42,932 nucleotides of DNA from an uncultured Chlorobiota bacterium. Its GTDB lineage: Bacteria > Bacteroidota > Bacteroidia > Bacteroidales > JAADGE01. The position numbers and the translations under genes are program-made. The notes under the pieces were generated by a model. That model ran no database searches and was not told the origin of the DNA. It saw only the letters and a list, made by a program, of their open reading frames with translations. The stretch lies in contig CAMZKL010000009.1 in the NCBI GenBank assembly GCA_947311255.1, positions 1 through 42,932 of the forward strand, read 5' to 3'. Positions 42,913-42,932 of the stretch are shown here, piece after piece; position 1 is the stretch's first letter, and each line of letters opens with the position of its first letter.

Positions 42913-42932
42913 AAAAGATGCAACAGATAAAA

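Noticed and set aside
1..42932. CRISPR arrays, tRNA and rRNA genes
   Set aside because: No regularly spaced direct repeats, no cloverleaf-like T-loop sequences and no rRNA-like blocks were seen on reading both strands.

Overview
The window is an AT-rich (roughly 30% GC by eye) chromosomal segment from a member of the phylum Bacteroidota. Evidence for this is the promoter grammar (TAnnTTTG -7 boxes, several with a TTTA/CTTG element 19 bp upstream), a GldH-type gliding lipoprotein, an Oar-like TonB-dependent receptor, Bacteroidota-style propeller/Y_Y_Y sensors fused to PP2C (SpoIIE-like) phosphatases, and futalosine-pathway menaquinone synthesis (MqnC). I cannot resolve order or genus. No rRNA, tRNA, CRISPR array or intact transposase was found.

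Layout. 1-2.2 kb: the Tex RNA-binding protein, whose C-terminal S1 domain ends early. 2.3-3.0 kb: a small protein plus a DUF2335 membrane protein. 3.2-9.9 kb: six tightly packed minus-strand genes, read as Crp/Fnr regulator, biotin-carrier domain protein, periplasmic-propeller/PP2C phosphatase, GldH lipoprotein, ABC membrane protein, ABC ATPase. 10-13 kb: OsmC-like protein, PhoD-like phosphatase and a secreted GH24 lysozyme, whose 3' region carries a 162-bp palindromic MITE-like insert. 13.4-23.2 kb: a second propeller/PP2C phosphatase, a large secreted TPR-CHAT protein and an Oar-like receptor. 23.2-27.5 kb: an mqnC / small ORF / dprA / two-glycosyltransferase operon. 27.8-34.6 kb: a hybrid histidine kinase gene broken by one in-frame TAG codon, then ddl, a nitroreductase, an M28 peptidase and tdk. 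34.9-37.6 kb: a histidine kinase/response regulator pair and an HU-like protein. 37.7-39.0 kb: a DUF1015 protein.

39.0-42.9 kb is an accessory island. It contains an MNT nucleotidyltransferase overlapping a BrnT/BrnA toxin-antitoxin pair, a DUF2281-type antitoxin with a frameshifted RelE/ParE toxin, a 115-bp imperfect palindrome followed by a second hairpin, an unrecognised gene and a TPR lipoprotein, and at the right edge a 5'-truncated second MNT gene next to short REP-like hairpins.

Together the genes are dominated by envelope sensing and signalling: two PP2C-output sensors, two histidine kinase systems, a Crp-type regulator and a secreted caspase-like protein, set among core housekeeping genes. 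The most notable sequence observations are the nonsense codon in the hybrid kinase, the one-base frameshift in the RelE/ParE toxin, the two long palindromic elements, the overlapping MNT-BrnT-BrnA operon, and the regulator/biotin carrier/PP2C/GldH/ABC operon.
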